A stretch of 64,000 bases of DNA from a virus, in the IMG/VR virus record IMGVR_UViG_3300014904_000032, positions 1 through 64,000 of that record. One strand, written 5' to 3'. The position numbers were made by a program, and so were the translations under genes. This document shows positions 29,064 through 37,269 of the stretch, piece after piece. The notes under the pieces are model-generated. The model saw only the letters and a program-made list of their open reading frames with translations. It was not told the DNA's origin and searched no databases. Every line of letters begins with the position of its first letter. Position 1 is the first letter of the stretch.

Positions 29064-31858
29064 TACCAGAAATAAAAACAGCAATTAAACATTATCTTGG
29101 TAATCCACGCCTAAAGAGGGATGGTGTAAATATACCAATGACTGAAGATCAGGTTTTGGAATATGCCAGATGCTCACAAGACCCTCATTATTTTATTGAA
29201 AAATATGTAAAAATGATCACTCTGGATAGAGGATATGTCAATATTGAGTTATATCCTTTCCAGAAAGATGCAATTGATACTATAGAAAAAGAACGCAGGA
29301 TAATAATAAAGGCGGGAAGACAAGTTGGAAAATGTTTTTTTATAAATACTAAGGTAAAGGTGAAGAATAATATCACCAATAAAATATATGAAATCACAAT
29401 AGGAGATTTTTATGAACACCTTAGTAGAATGTCTGATGTGCGGAAAGAAGATGAAACAATTGAATTCCCATTTAAGGAATACACACAAGATAACAACAGA
29501 AGAATACAAAACACAACATCCAAACAGCCAACTAGTGTCCGAATATTTGATGAACCAATATTCGGAAAGATTCAAGGGAGAAAAGAATCCAGCATATCAA
29601 CATGGAGGGAAGTATTCACCATTCTCCAAAAAATTTGTGGGTACAATAGATACGGAAATACACAAAAAAGTAGCAAATACCAGAAGGAAAAATGGAAACT
29701 CAACAACCACTCTGGAATATTGGATGAAGAAAGCGAATGGGGACGAGACTCTTGCAAAACAGCTTCTATCAGACAGACAGACTACGTTTTCGCTGGAAAT
29801 ATGCATAGAGAAATATGGGGAAGAGATTGGGAAAGAGATCTGGTCGGATCGACAGAAAAGATGGTCGAAGAATTTCAAAAAGCAAAATTATTCCAAAATA
29901 TCCCAAATATTATTCAAGGATATAATGGAACATTATCATTCAGAGATGGTATATTTTGCCACATGGGAGAGGGAAGATATGATCAATTATCAGAACAAAG
30001 AATATCGTCTGACGCTTTCGAATGGGAAAACTATACTTCCAGATTTCATAGATATAAACAAGAAAAAAATAATAGAATTCGATGGAGAATATTGGCACCA
30101 CATGCGTCCGTCGAATCAAATGAAAGAACATGCCAGAGATCATTCCTTGATGGTGGATGGTTATCAAGTCTTGAGAATAAGAGAGATAAATTTCAAAGCA
30201 AACAGAAAACAAGCACTGGACGAATGCCTGATCTTTCTAACAACGTAGAAAGAAAATTTATCAATTCATTTGGAGTTAAAAATTGGGAAGTATTATCTGA
30301 TACTGGTTGGGTGCCAATCACACATATACACAAAACCATTAAGTATAAAGAATGGATAATTAAAACTAAAAGCGGTAAATCATTAATATGCGCAGATGAT
30401 CATATTGTTTTTGATTCCAATTACAATCAAGTATTCACTAAAAATTTAATACCAAATCACAGTAAAATATTAACAGAGGATGGGGTTGATTTGGTGGTTG
30501 ATGTAATAGAAACCACAAACAGCTCAAATATGTATGACCTGACTGTTGCTTCTAATGATCATAGATTATATACGGATGGAATATTATCCCATAATACTTC
30601 CACATTAGTTGGGTATTTCTTGTGGTATGTATTATTTAATGAAGAAAAAACTGTTGCTCTATTAGCACATAAAGCAGCAACTGCAAGAGAAATTCTGGAT
30701 AGAATCAAAAGATCATACGAATCACTACCAATGTGGATGCAGCAGGGTGTAGTGGTTTGGAATAAAGGTAATATTGAATTAGAAAATAAATGCCAGATAA
30801 TCGCAACATCAACAACATCGAGTGCGATCAGAGGATTCAGTATAAACTGCGTTACGGACGACACTAAAGTATGTATTGAGTATAGTGATGCATATTATTA
30901 CACAGAGATATCAAATATCCTAAATAAAAGCAAACTCACCGAAGTATGCTCTAGGGAACAATCTGATATGAAATACACAGTCTACCAAATAACAAATACC
31001 AAGAATGGTAAAATATATGTTGGTTTCCATAAGACAAATAATATAAATGATGGATATATGGGATCTGGTAAATTAATCAAACTTGCCATTGAAAAATACG
31101 GTATAAGCGCATTCGATAAAAAAATATTAGGTGTGTTTGATTGTAAAGAAGAAGCGGAAAAATATGAGGCAAGTATTGTCACCAAAGAATTCACTCTCCG
31201 CGAAGATACATATAATATTGCAATTGGTGGAAACGTCAGAATTATGTATGGTGAAAACAATCCATTCTATGGAAAGCAGCACACAGACACAACCAAAAAA
31301 ATGATTTCAGAGGTGCAATCAACAAGGCAGCATATTGGTGATGGTATCATGTTAGAAGGAAAATCATATTTGAGTATGGTGGATGCTATACGCGCAACCG
31401 GATTAACAAAGAATCAGATAATAAGTCTAGCAGGAAATCCAGACAAAGATGTGTATTTCTGTAATGAAATGAAACAAAAAATGGCAGAAGAAAAATTTTC
31501 TAATATATTGGATCAAAGACGTAACCAAAAAATAATTTCAAAACAAAGATTTTTGGGTGTGCCGAAGTCAGAAGACCATAAGAAAAAGATTTCCACATCA
31601 TTATCAGGTAAAAAGAAAACTAAAGAACATATAGATAAGATAAACAAAAACCCAACAAAAATAGAAAAAACTGCGGAAAAACATAGAGGAATGCGTCGAT
31701 CAGAGGAATCCAGAAACAAAATGAGCGCAGCAGCAAAAGGTAGACAGGCATCCAATAAAGGATTTGTATATTGTTATAACGCAGAAACGAAAGAAAAAAT
31801 GATGTGTAAACCTGAAGATGTTCCGGATGGTTGGGTTAGAGGGTTTGCTCCAAAATGA
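29060..31858 (+). CDS. 17: Large terminase gp17, N-terminal precursor with complete intein, split-intein N-half and fused GIY-YIG endonuclease
   Basis: This 932-residue frame carries only part of gp17. Residues 1-91 are the extein start, ending in the Walker A loop 'AGRQVGK'. Intein 1 spans residues 92-512. Residues 513-596 return to terminase ('TSTLVGYFLWYVLFNE' to 'TTSSAIRGFSIN'). From Cys597 a second intein begins, with a short N-half ('CVTDDTKVCIEYSD...'), and the frame runs on into a GIY-YIG homing endonuclease (from about 637) up to TGA 31858. The Walker B half of gp17 is in the next gene, overlapping by ATGA. The assembled exteins would give about 546 residues, close to other large terminases. 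Active packaging motor would therefore need cis-splicing of intein 1 and trans-splicing of intein 2. Confidence 0.9.
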   Translation: MIPEIKTAIKHYLGNPRLKRDGVNIPMTEDQVLEYARCSQDPHYFIEKYVKMITLDRGYVNIELYPFQKDAIDTIEKERRIIIKAGRQVGKCFFINTKVKVKNNITNKIYEITIGDFYEHLSRMSDVRKEDETIEFPFKEYTQDNNRRIQNTTSKQPTSVRIFDEPIFGKIQGRKESSISTWREVFTILQKICGYNRYGNTQKSSKYQKEKWKLNNHSGILDEESEWGRDSCKTASIRQTDYVFAGNMHREIWGRDWERDLVGSTEKMVEEFQKAKLFQNIPNIIQGYNGTLSFRDGIFCHMGEGRYDQLSEQRISSDAFEWENYTSRFHRYKQEKNNRIRWRILAPHASVESNERTCQRSFLDGGWLSSLENKRDKFQSKQKTSTGRMPDLSNNVERKFINSFGVKNWEVLSDTGWVPITHIHKTIKYKEWIIKTKSGKSLICADDHIVFDSNYNQVFTKNLIPNHSKILTEDGVDLVVDVIETTNSSNMYDLTVASNDHRLYTDGILSHNTSTLVGYFLWYVLFNEEKTVALLAHKAATAREILDRIKRSYESLPMWMQQGVVVWNKGNIELENKCQIIATSTTSSAIRGFSINCVTDDTKVCIEYSDAYYYTEISNILNKSKLTEVCSREQSDMKYTVYQITNTKNGKIYVGFHKTNNINDGYMGSGKLIKLAIEKYGISAFDKKILGVFDCKEEAEKYEASIVTKEFTLREDTYNIAIGGNVRIMYGENNPFYGKQHTDTTKKMISEVQSTRQHIGDGIMLEGKSYLSMVDAIRATGLTKNQIISLAGNPDKDVYFCNEMKQKMAEEKFSNILDQRRNQKIISKQRFLGVPKSEDHKKKISTSLSGKKKTKEHIDKINKNPTKIEKTAEKHRGMRRSEESRNKMSAAAKGRQASNKGFVYCYNAETKEKMMCKPEDVPDGWVRGFAPK
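29333..30595 (+). other. Intein 1 in the Walker A loop of gp17, containing an out-of-frame endonuclease gene
   Basis: Cys1 is encoded at 29333-29335 directly after 'GRQVGK'; the intein ends with 'GILSHN' and the next extein residue is Thr. Splicing blocks are visible: block A 'CFFINTKVKVKNN', a block B-like 'CADDHIVF', and F/G 'MYDLTVASNDHRLYTDGILS' then HN. Removing the part that overlaps the nested endonuclease leaves about 142 residues, the size of a mini-intein. The segment 29412-30248 stays open in the terminase frame although it encodes the endonuclease in another frame. An in-frame ATG at 30224 precedes the C-terminal blocks and could alternatively start a separate C-half. Confidence 0.88.
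29412..30248 (+). CDS. Vsr-like (PD-(D/E)xK, EDxHD-type) homing endonuclease nested in intein 1
   Basis: This 278-residue protein is encoded in a different frame from gp17 but fully within its intein. AGGAG at 29401-29405 sits 6 bases before the ATG. The N-terminus has a C2H2-like finger ('CLMCGKKMKQLNSHLRNTH'), then 'CIEKYGEEIGKEIWSDRQ', typical of phage homing nucleases. The C-terminal part ('ILPDF', 'IIEFDGEYWHH', 'DHSLMVDGYQVLRIRE') has the Vsr-like nuclease pattern. This family is known from fractured phage genes with split inteins. It presumably spreads intein 1 by cutting intein-free gene 17 alleles. Confidence 0.88.
   Translation: MNTLVECLMCGKKMKQLNSHLRNTHKITTEEYKTQHPNSQLVSEYLMNQYSERFKGEKNPAYQHGGKYSPFSKKFVGTIDTEIHKKVANTRRKNGNSTTTLEYWMKKANGDETLAKQLLSDRQTTFSLEICIEKYGEEIGKEIWSDRQKRWSKNFKKQNYSKISQILFKDIMEHYHSEMVYFATWEREDMINYQNKEYRLTLSNGKTILPDFIDINKKKIIEFDGEYWHHMRPSNQMKEHARDHSLMVDGYQVLRIREINFKANRKQALDECLIFLTT
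30848..30967 (+). other. N-terminal half of split intein 2 (IntN), before Walker B of gp17
   Basis: It starts with Cys (30848-30850) after the extein 'AIRGFSIN'. Only block A is present ('CVTDDTKVCI...YYYTEISNIL'), with some 25-40 residues before the fused endonuclease begins near 30968. Block B lies in the other half. Very short IntN pieces of this kind are the hallmark of the atypically split inteins such as AceL-TerL, also found in a phage terminase. Confidence 0.85.
30968..31858 (+). other. GIY-YIG homing endonuclease domain fused in frame to IntN of gp17
   Basis: The roughly 296 residues from ATG 30968 contain the GIY-YIG core ('YTVYQITNTKNGKIYVGFHK', then 'DGYMGSGKLIKLAIEKYG'), a NUMOD-like segment ('NPFYGKQHTDTTKKM'), a helix-turn-helix-like part ('SMVDAIRATGLTKNQI'), more NUMOD3-like repeats and a C-terminal 'GFVYCYNAETKE...PDGW' motif. 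No stop separates it from IntN. AGGGAA at 30953-30958 lies 9 bases before this ATG, so separate translation is also possible. After trans-splicing it would be released with IntN. Confidence 0.8.
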
Positions 31859-32154
31859 AAATATTAACAGAGCAAGGGTTCAAATCATTTGATGGTATTC
31901 TCTCCAGAGGAATCCCACAGACACTAATAAGAATAGATTTTTACTGCGGAGAGTGTATTTGTTGTACTCCAGAACATCTTATAATGGATGCATATGGAGA
32001 ATATATTGAAGCAGGATTTTTGGAATCCGACGAATATGTATATGGTGGTAAACAGATAAAATCAATAACAGAAATCGATCCAGAGCCAGTATACGATTTC
32101 CTAAATGTCGAAGATACACACTCATATGTTTCTAACGGTATAGTATCACATAAC
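31855..32154 (+). other. C-terminal half of split intein 2 (IntC, 100 residues)
   Basis: It begins 'MKILTEQGFKSFDGI', has block B 'CCTPEHLIM' and ends 'VYDFLNVEDTHSYVSNGIVS' plus HN, followed by extein Cys. The layout, with a long IntC carrying blocks B, F and G and the 'KIL...GF..F.GI' start, is that of the AceL-TerL IntC. Confidence 0.88.
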
Positions 32155-33270
32155 TGCCTATATCTTGATGAATTTGCATTCGTGCCTACTAATTTAGCAG
32201 ATGAATTCTTTACATCCGTATATCCGACAATATCATCTGGTGAAACGACAAAGATTATTATCACATCAACCCCGTGTGGTATGAACCATTTCTACAAGAG
32301 GTGGACAGAAGCAGTTGAGGGTATTAATGGGTTTACGCCTATTTCCGTGCATTGGAGTGATGTGCCCGGCAGAACCCAAAAATGGGCGGATGAACAAAGA
32401 GCTGCATTGGGAGAACAACAATATCTACAGGAAGTTGAAGTTGAATTCATGGGAAGTGTTGGCACATTAATATCTGCAAGAGCACTAAAGTCTCTGGCAT
32501 TCGTCAAACCAATACACTTATCAGACAATGGAATAAAAATATACGAAAATCCAGTAAAAGGACATAATTATGTTGCTGTTGTGGATACATCCAGAGGAAA
32601 GGGGTTGGATTATCATGCAATAAGTCTAATAGACTGCACAGAGATACCATATAAACTAGTGGCTACTTTCAGGGATAATGAAATGAGTCCCATGGTATAT
32701 CCTGCTGTAATTAAGAAGATGTGTGATTATTATAATCAAGCATATGTTCTGGGTGAAATTAATGATAATGGGCAACAAGTGATTGATATATTATTTGATG
32801 AATATGATTATGAGAACATATTATCCACAGTAGAAATACAAAAAAAGATATCTGTTACGTGGGGATATGGTAATAAATCATTCCGTGGGATCAGGACAAC
32901 CAAATCCGTTAAACGCCTTGGATGCTCTATCCTAAAGAACTTAATAGAAGATCAGAAATTATTGATAACTGATTTTGATACTATCGCAGAACTATCAACC
33001 TTTATATCCAAAAATAATAGTTTTGAGGCGGAGGAAGGTTCCAATGATGATACCGTGATGTGTTTAGTTTTATTTGCATGGCTCACAAACCAGCAATTTT
33101 TCTCGGAATTAACCAATGTCAATATGAAAGAAAAGCTATATAGAGATAGAATGCAGCAAATTGAAGATGAATCATTACCTTCTCCCATATTTATAGATGG
33201 ATCATCAGACCCAAGATTAGATGGCTATGTTGAGGATGGTGTGATATGGAATGTCGTAGATAATTCTTAA
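31855..33270 (+). CDS. 17: Large terminase gp17, C-terminal precursor beginning with split-intein C-half
   Basis: The 471-residue product starts at the ATG of an ATGA overlap with the N-terminal precursor. Residues 1-100 are IntC, ending 'SNGIVSHN'. The extein follows: 'CLYLDEFAFV' is Walker B, 'IIITSTPCGMNHFYKRW' is the motif III region, and the RNase H-like packaging nuclease begins with 'VAVVDTSRG' (about residue 241). The C-terminus is acidic and Ser-rich. Without trans-splicing the ATPase site would be divided over two chains. GAGGG at 31839-31843 is a possible ribosome binding site, 11 bases upstream. A -1 frameshift is a less likely alternative. Confidence 0.9.
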   Translation: MKILTEQGFKSFDGILSRGIPQTLIRIDFYCGECICCTPEHLIMDAYGEYIEAGFLESDEYVYGGKQIKSITEIDPEPVYDFLNVEDTHSYVSNGIVSHNCLYLDEFAFVPTNLADEFFTSVYPTISSGETTKIIITSTPCGMNHFYKRWTEAVEGINGFTPISVHWSDVPGRTQKWADEQRAALGEQQYLQEVEVEFMGSVGTLISARALKSLAFVKPIHLSDNGIKIYENPVKGHNYVAVVDTSRGKGLDYHAISLIDCTEIPYKLVATFRDNEMSPMVYPAVIKKMCDYYNQAYVLGEINDNGQQVIDILFDEYDYENILSTVEIQKKISVTWGYGNKSFRGIRTTKSVKRLGCSILKNLIEDQKLLITDFDTIAELSTFISKNNSFEAEEGSNDDTVMCLVLFAWLTNQQFFSELTNVNMKEKLYRDRMQQIEDESLPSPIFIDGSSDPRLDGYVEDGVIWNVVDNS

Positions 33271-33282
33271 AAAACATAAAAA

Positions 33283-33290
33283 ACTAAATA
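33283..33290 (+). promoter_or_regulatory. Late-promoter-like octamer ACTAAATA before gene 18
   Basis: It lies in the 65-base gap between the terminase and the sheath gene, 45 bases upstream of ATG 33336, with AGGAG as ribosome binding site further on. The sheath gene must be highly expressed late, which fits. Confidence 0.55.
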
Positions 33291-33335
33291 ATACAAGTAG
33301 ATATTCTTAATCTCCATTGTATAGGAGCGTAAAAC

Positions 33336-35093
33336 ATGGGCTTTCAACTATCTCCAGGTGTTGTAACATCTGAAATTGACTTAACAACCGTTGTTCCTGC
33401 CGTTGGGACATCCACTGGCGCATTCGCTGGCGTATTCACATGGGGGCCTATAGATTTCCCAGTGCAGATTGCCAATGAAAATAAACTAGTTGAATTTTTC
33501 GGTAAACCAAATTCACCAGATAATACCGCATATTCATCGAATAATGCGATATCATTTTTCACAGCTGCAAATTTCTTGTCGTATGGTAATGACCTACGAG
33601 TTGTGAGAGCAGGTAGTTCTTCTACAAATACTGCTGTTTCAAACCCAGCACAGACAGCTAATGCATCCATTAAAAATGATCAAGAATATTTTAACAATTA
33701 CTACACAGGAACCAATACAACAATTGGTGCTTGGGCTGCTAGATATCCTGGTGCTAAAGGTAATTCACTAAGAGTAGATATTTGCGCAAATACTGGCGAT
33801 TTCCTTACATGGACAGGAAATACGCTATTCTCAAGCGCACCAGCAACATCATCTTATGCCGCATCTGTTGGTGCAGCCAATGACGAATTACACATCGTTG
33901 TTGTTGACGCTGATGGTGCATTCACCGGAACACAGAACACTGTATTAGAAACATTTGGTTTCGTATCAAAGGCAATCAATGCTAAAGATTCATTTGGTAA
34001 TTCTAACTACTATAGAGATGTAATTTATAACAAATCAAAGTATATATATTCTACAGCACACCCAGACACAGTAAATACTGTTAATAATGCTGGTGCAAAT
34101 GCATGGGGAACTGTGGCATCTGCTGGAAAATCTTTCATAAACATTGACGGTGCTAATCCTGCCGTAAGTATTGATCTTGTTAGAGGTACTGATGGTAATC
34201 CTATATCCGCAAATGTTATAAATTCATACAGCAAATTTGTAAATGCAGAAGAAATTGATATATCACTAGTGCTTACTGGGGGATATACCACAGAAACAGG
34301 AATGCTTAATGTTCAACGTTACGTTATAGATAATATCGTAGAAACACGAAAGGATTGTGTTGCATTTATTTCACCACCACTAGCAAATTGCCAAACATCA
34401 ACACCAGCAACAGATGTTGCTTCGTATCGTGATGGATTAGGAAGAAGTTCAAGTTATGCTGTTATGGACAGCTCTTGGAAATACCAGTACGACAAGTATA
34501 ATGATGTATATCGTTGGATACCATCAAATGGTGATATTGCTGGCTTGTGTGTTCGTACAGATGCTGAACGTGATCCTTGGTGGAGTCCTGCTGGTTTAAC
34601 TCGTGGTAACATCAAGAATGTCGTTAAGCTTGCTTATGTTCCAAATAAGACAGATAGAGACACTCTATACAAAACCGGAATAAATCCAATTGTATCCTTC
34701 CCAGGAGAAGGTGTTATGTTGTATGGCGACAAGACATTACTTGCAAGACCATCGGCATTTGACAGAATCAATGTTCGTAGATTGTTCATTGTGCTGGAAA
34801 AGGCTATTGCTAGAGCAGCAAGATCCAGCCTATTCGAATTCAATGATGAATTTACAAGAGCACAGTTCGTGTCAATTGTCGAACCATTCTTGAGAGATGT
34901 GAAGGGTCGTCGTGGCATATATGACTATAAGGTTGTATGTGATGAAACAAATAACACTGGTGAAGTCATTGATAGAAATGAGTTTATTGGTGACATTTAT
35001 ATCAAACCAGCTAGAAGTATCAATTTCATACAATTGAATTTCGTTGCTGTTAGAACTGGTGTAAGCTTCGATGAAGTTGTTGGTAAGTTTTAA
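33336..35093 (+). CDS. 18: Tail sheath protein gp18
   Basis: The 585-residue protein begins 'MGFQLSPGVVTSEIDLTTVV', the classic start of the contractile sheath subunit. The C-terminal part ('NVRRLFIVLEKAIARAARSSLFEFND', 'RAQFVSIVEPFLRDVKGRRGI', 'IQLNFVAVRTGVSFDEVVG') is the conserved core domain that interlocks neighbouring subunits. It is slightly shorter than T4 gp18, mainly in the variable surface domains. Gene order 18-19-20 is as in T4. Confidence 0.95.
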   Translation: MGFQLSPGVVTSEIDLTTVVPAVGTSTGAFAGVFTWGPIDFPVQIANENKLVEFFGKPNSPDNTAYSSNNAISFFTAANFLSYGNDLRVVRAGSSSTNTAVSNPAQTANASIKNDQEYFNNYYTGTNTTIGAWAARYPGAKGNSLRVDICANTGDFLTWTGNTLFSSAPATSSYAASVGAANDELHIVVVDADGAFTGTQNTVLETFGFVSKAINAKDSFGNSNYYRDVIYNKSKYIYSTAHPDTVNTVNNAGANAWGTVASAGKSFINIDGANPAVSIDLVRGTDGNPISANVINSYSKFVNAEEIDISLVLTGGYTTETGMLNVQRYVIDNIVETRKDCVAFISPPLANCQTSTPATDVASYRDGLGRSSSYAVMDSSWKYQYDKYNDVYRWIPSNGDIAGLCVRTDAERDPWWSPAGLTRGNIKNVVKLAYVPNKTDRDTLYKTGINPIVSFPGEGVMLYGDKTLLARPSAFDRINVRRLFIVLEKAIARAARSSLFEFNDEFTRAQFVSIVEPFLRDVKGRRGIYDYKVVCDETNNTGEVIDRNEFIGDIYIKPARSINFIQLNFVAVRTGVSFDEVVGKF

Positions 35094-35101
35094 TACTACA
35101 G

Positions 35102-35109
35102 CATAAATA
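35102..35109 (+). promoter_or_regulatory. Late-promoter-like octamer CATAAATA before gene 19
   Basis: It lies 24 bases upstream of the tail tube start, with CTAGGAG as ribosome binding site between them. It differs from the T4 consensus only in the first base. Confidence 0.6.
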
Positions 35110-35133
35110 AACCAGAATCTCTAGGAGACACAA

Positions 35134-35646
35134 ATGCCATTTAATATATCAGAATTTCAAGGTCAATTTCAGTATGACGGAGCAAGACCTAATCTATTCC
35201 AAGTAAGTTTATCAAGACTTACCAGTAAATTCAGCTTTACTTGTAAATCTGCTCAACTTCCTGGTTCTACTCTTGGTACTGTTCCTGTGTACTACTTTGG
35301 TCGTGAAATCAAGCTTGCTGGTAACAGGACATTCCCAGAATGGACAGTAACAGTAATAAATGATGAGGATTTCCTTGTCCGCAACCTATTAGAAGGCTGG
35401 ATGGGTGAAATAAATTCACATCAAACAAATATTGCAACATCATTATCTGCAAATTATTTCACTGATGCTGATGTTCTTCAATATGGTAAACAGGGCGATA
35501 AATTGAAACAGTATACCTTTGTTGGATTGTATCCAACAGACGTTTCTCCAATAGAATTGGATTGGGGGCAAAATGATACTGTAGAAGAATATCAAGTTAC
35601 ATTTGCTTACCAGTATTGGACAACGAAACAAGCAGACGTTGGTTAA
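35134..35646 (+). CDS. 19: Tail tube protein gp19
   Basis: At 170 residues it is near the T4 length of 163. 'RPNLFQVSLS', 'FTCKSAQLPGSTLGTVPVYYFGRE' in outline and 'RTFPEWTVTVINDEDF' are the tube-fold signature, and 'GLYPTDVSPIELDW' is typical of the C-terminal half. The subunits stack as hexamers inside the sheath. A diverged paralogue lies at 43280. Confidence 0.93.
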   Translation: MPFNISEFQGQFQYDGARPNLFQVSLSRLTSKFSFTCKSAQLPGSTLGTVPVYYFGREIKLAGNRTFPEWTVTVINDEDFLVRNLLEGWMGEINSHQTNIATSLSANYFTDADVLQYGKQGDKLKQYTFVGLYPTDVSPIELDWGQNDTVEEYQVTFAYQYWTTKQADVG

Positions 35647-35657
35647 AGGTTGATTAT

Positions 35658-35686
35658 AATCAACATATATACGTTATATGTTGATT
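35658..35686 (+). other. 12-bp perfect hairpin between genes 19 and 20
   Basis: 35658-35669 and 35675-35686 are perfect reverse complements around the loop TACGT. No T-run follows, so it is not a usual rho-independent terminator; it may protect the 3' end of gene 19 mRNA or mark a processing site. Confidence 0.6.
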
Positions 35687-35715
35687 CAATTCAACATTAA
35701 ATTATGAGGTAAATA

Positions 35716-37269
35716 ATGGCAATATCACTCTTTGGTTTCGAGATTGTTCGTCAGCAAGACAAAGAACAACAAATACAACCCCAATTATCAGCACCATTAA
35801 CGGATGATGGTGCTATTAATGTAGCATCTGGTGGTTATTTCGGCACATATCTTGACCTAGAAGCGTCATATAAAAACGAAAATGATCTTATAACACGATA
35901 CCGCGAAATGGCTATGCAGCCAGAAATAGAAACCGCAGTAGATGATATTATAAACGAATCAATTGTACATGATGATATAGGTAAATCAGTAAGTATTGTA
36001 TTGGATGATCTGGAGCAACCAGATAATATTAAAGAATTATTCAGAATAGAATTTGCAAATATACTAAAGCTTCTGAACTTCTCAAATGATGGATATGATA
36101 TCTTCAAGAGATGGTATATTGATGGTAGATTATTCTATCAAGTGTTGATAGACGAATCACAGCCAAAATTAGGGATTCAGGAATTACTATACTTAGACCC
36201 AAGAAAAGTAAAAAAGATACGATCTGTCATAAAGACAAAAGATCCACGAACTGGTGTTGATATCGTTGGCGGCACACAAGAATTCTATATCTATAATGAT
36301 AAAGCCACCACACAAGGACAATCAATAACTACATCACCAACAGATGCAGGGATAAAAATTGCAACTGATGCCATCGTCAATGTAAATTCTGGATTGATGG
36401 ACGCAAAGCGTACAATGGTTCTATCATACTTACATAAAGCAATAAAACCACTCAATCAGTTAAGAATGATTGAAGATGCTATAGTGATATATCGAATATC
36501 AAGAGCACCAGAACGAAGAGTGTTCTATATTGATGTTGCTAACATGCCAAAAGTAAAGGCAGAGCAATATCTAAATGATATTATGACAAAATTCAGAAAT
36601 AAAGTCACATATGATCCGACAACAGGAACAGTGAAAGATGATAGGAAATTCTTATCTATGATGGAAGATTTCTGGATTCCACGAAGAGGTGAGGGTAAAT
36701 CTACAGAAATCACTACTCTACCTGCTGGAGAAAATCTCGGTGAATTGGCCGACGTTAAATATTTTGAAATGAAACTAAACAAGTCATTAAATGTTCCTGT
36801 TACACGATTGGATCAGGGTCAGGGATTCATGTTAGGTAGAACTACAGAAATCACCAGAGACGAATTAAAATTCACAAAATTTGTTGATAGATTACGCGCT
36901 AAATTCTCTACATTATTTGATGAATTAATGCAGAGGCAACTTGCTCTAAAAGGAATCTGTTCGATTGATGAATGGAAAGAACTTAGAGAGAACATCCATT
37001 ATAACTTCCTGAAAGATAATAATTTCACGGAATTAAAAGAAGCAGAACTATTGACACAAAGATTAACTCTGTTACAGACGATCACTCCATATGTTGGTAT
37101 GTATTACTCTAATGAATGGGTGAAAAAGAACATAATAAGAATGGATGAAGATGAGCAAGAAAAGGTGGATGAGCAAATTCAAGAGGATCAGATTGCCGCA
37201 ATTGAACAGCAAGCTGAACAATTGAAGATGATGAAGAAATTGGGAATTACCCCACCAGATCAACAATGA
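35716..37269 (+). CDS. 20: Portal vertex protein gp20
   Basis: At 517 residues it is near the T4 length of 524. Landmarks are 'YREMAMQPEIETAVDDIINE' (about 61-80), 'GRLFYQVLID', 'YLDPRKVKKIR', 'IYRISRAPERRVFYIDVANM', 'FWIPRRGEGKSTEI' and 'VPVTRLDQ'. The dodecamer forms the packaging channel and nucleates head assembly. AGGTAA before ATG 35716 is a moderate ribosome binding site. The extreme C-terminus is Glu- and Gln-rich. Confidence 0.93.
   Translation: MAISLFGFEIVRQQDKEQQIQPQLSAPLTDDGAINVASGGYFGTYLDLEASYKNENDLITRYREMAMQPEIETAVDDIINESIVHDDIGKSVSIVLDDLEQPDNIKELFRIEFANILKLLNFSNDGYDIFKRWYIDGRLFYQVLIDESQPKLGIQELLYLDPRKVKKIRSVIKTKDPRTGVDIVGGTQEFYIYNDKATTQGQSITTSPTDAGIKIATDAIVNVNSGLMDAKRTMVLSYLHKAIKPLNQLRMIEDAIVIYRISRAPERRVFYIDVANMPKVKAEQYLNDIMTKFRNKVTYDPTTGTVKDDRKFLSMMEDFWIPRRGEGKSTEITTLPAGENLGELADVKYFEMKLNKSLNVPVTRLDQGQGFMLGRTTEITRDELKFTKFVDRLRAKFSTLFDELMQRQLALKGICSIDEWKELRENIHYNFLKDNNFTELKEAELLTQRLTLLQTITPYVGMYYSNEWVKKNIIRMDEDEQEKVDEQIQEDQIAAIEQQAEQLKMMKKLGITPPDQQ

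Noticed and set aside
29412-30248. Group I intron in gene 17 containing the endonuclease
   Set aside because: The flanking sequence codes for recognisable intein blocks on both sides, and I saw no intron-like pairing segments; the intein explanation covers the data.
31850-31862. Programmed -1 frameshift joining the two gene 17 frames
   Set aside because: A frameshift would leave the endonuclease between intein blocks as in intein 1, but the ATGA overlap, a possible ribosome binding site at 31839 and an IntC that starts like known split IntC pieces make two separate polypeptides simpler.
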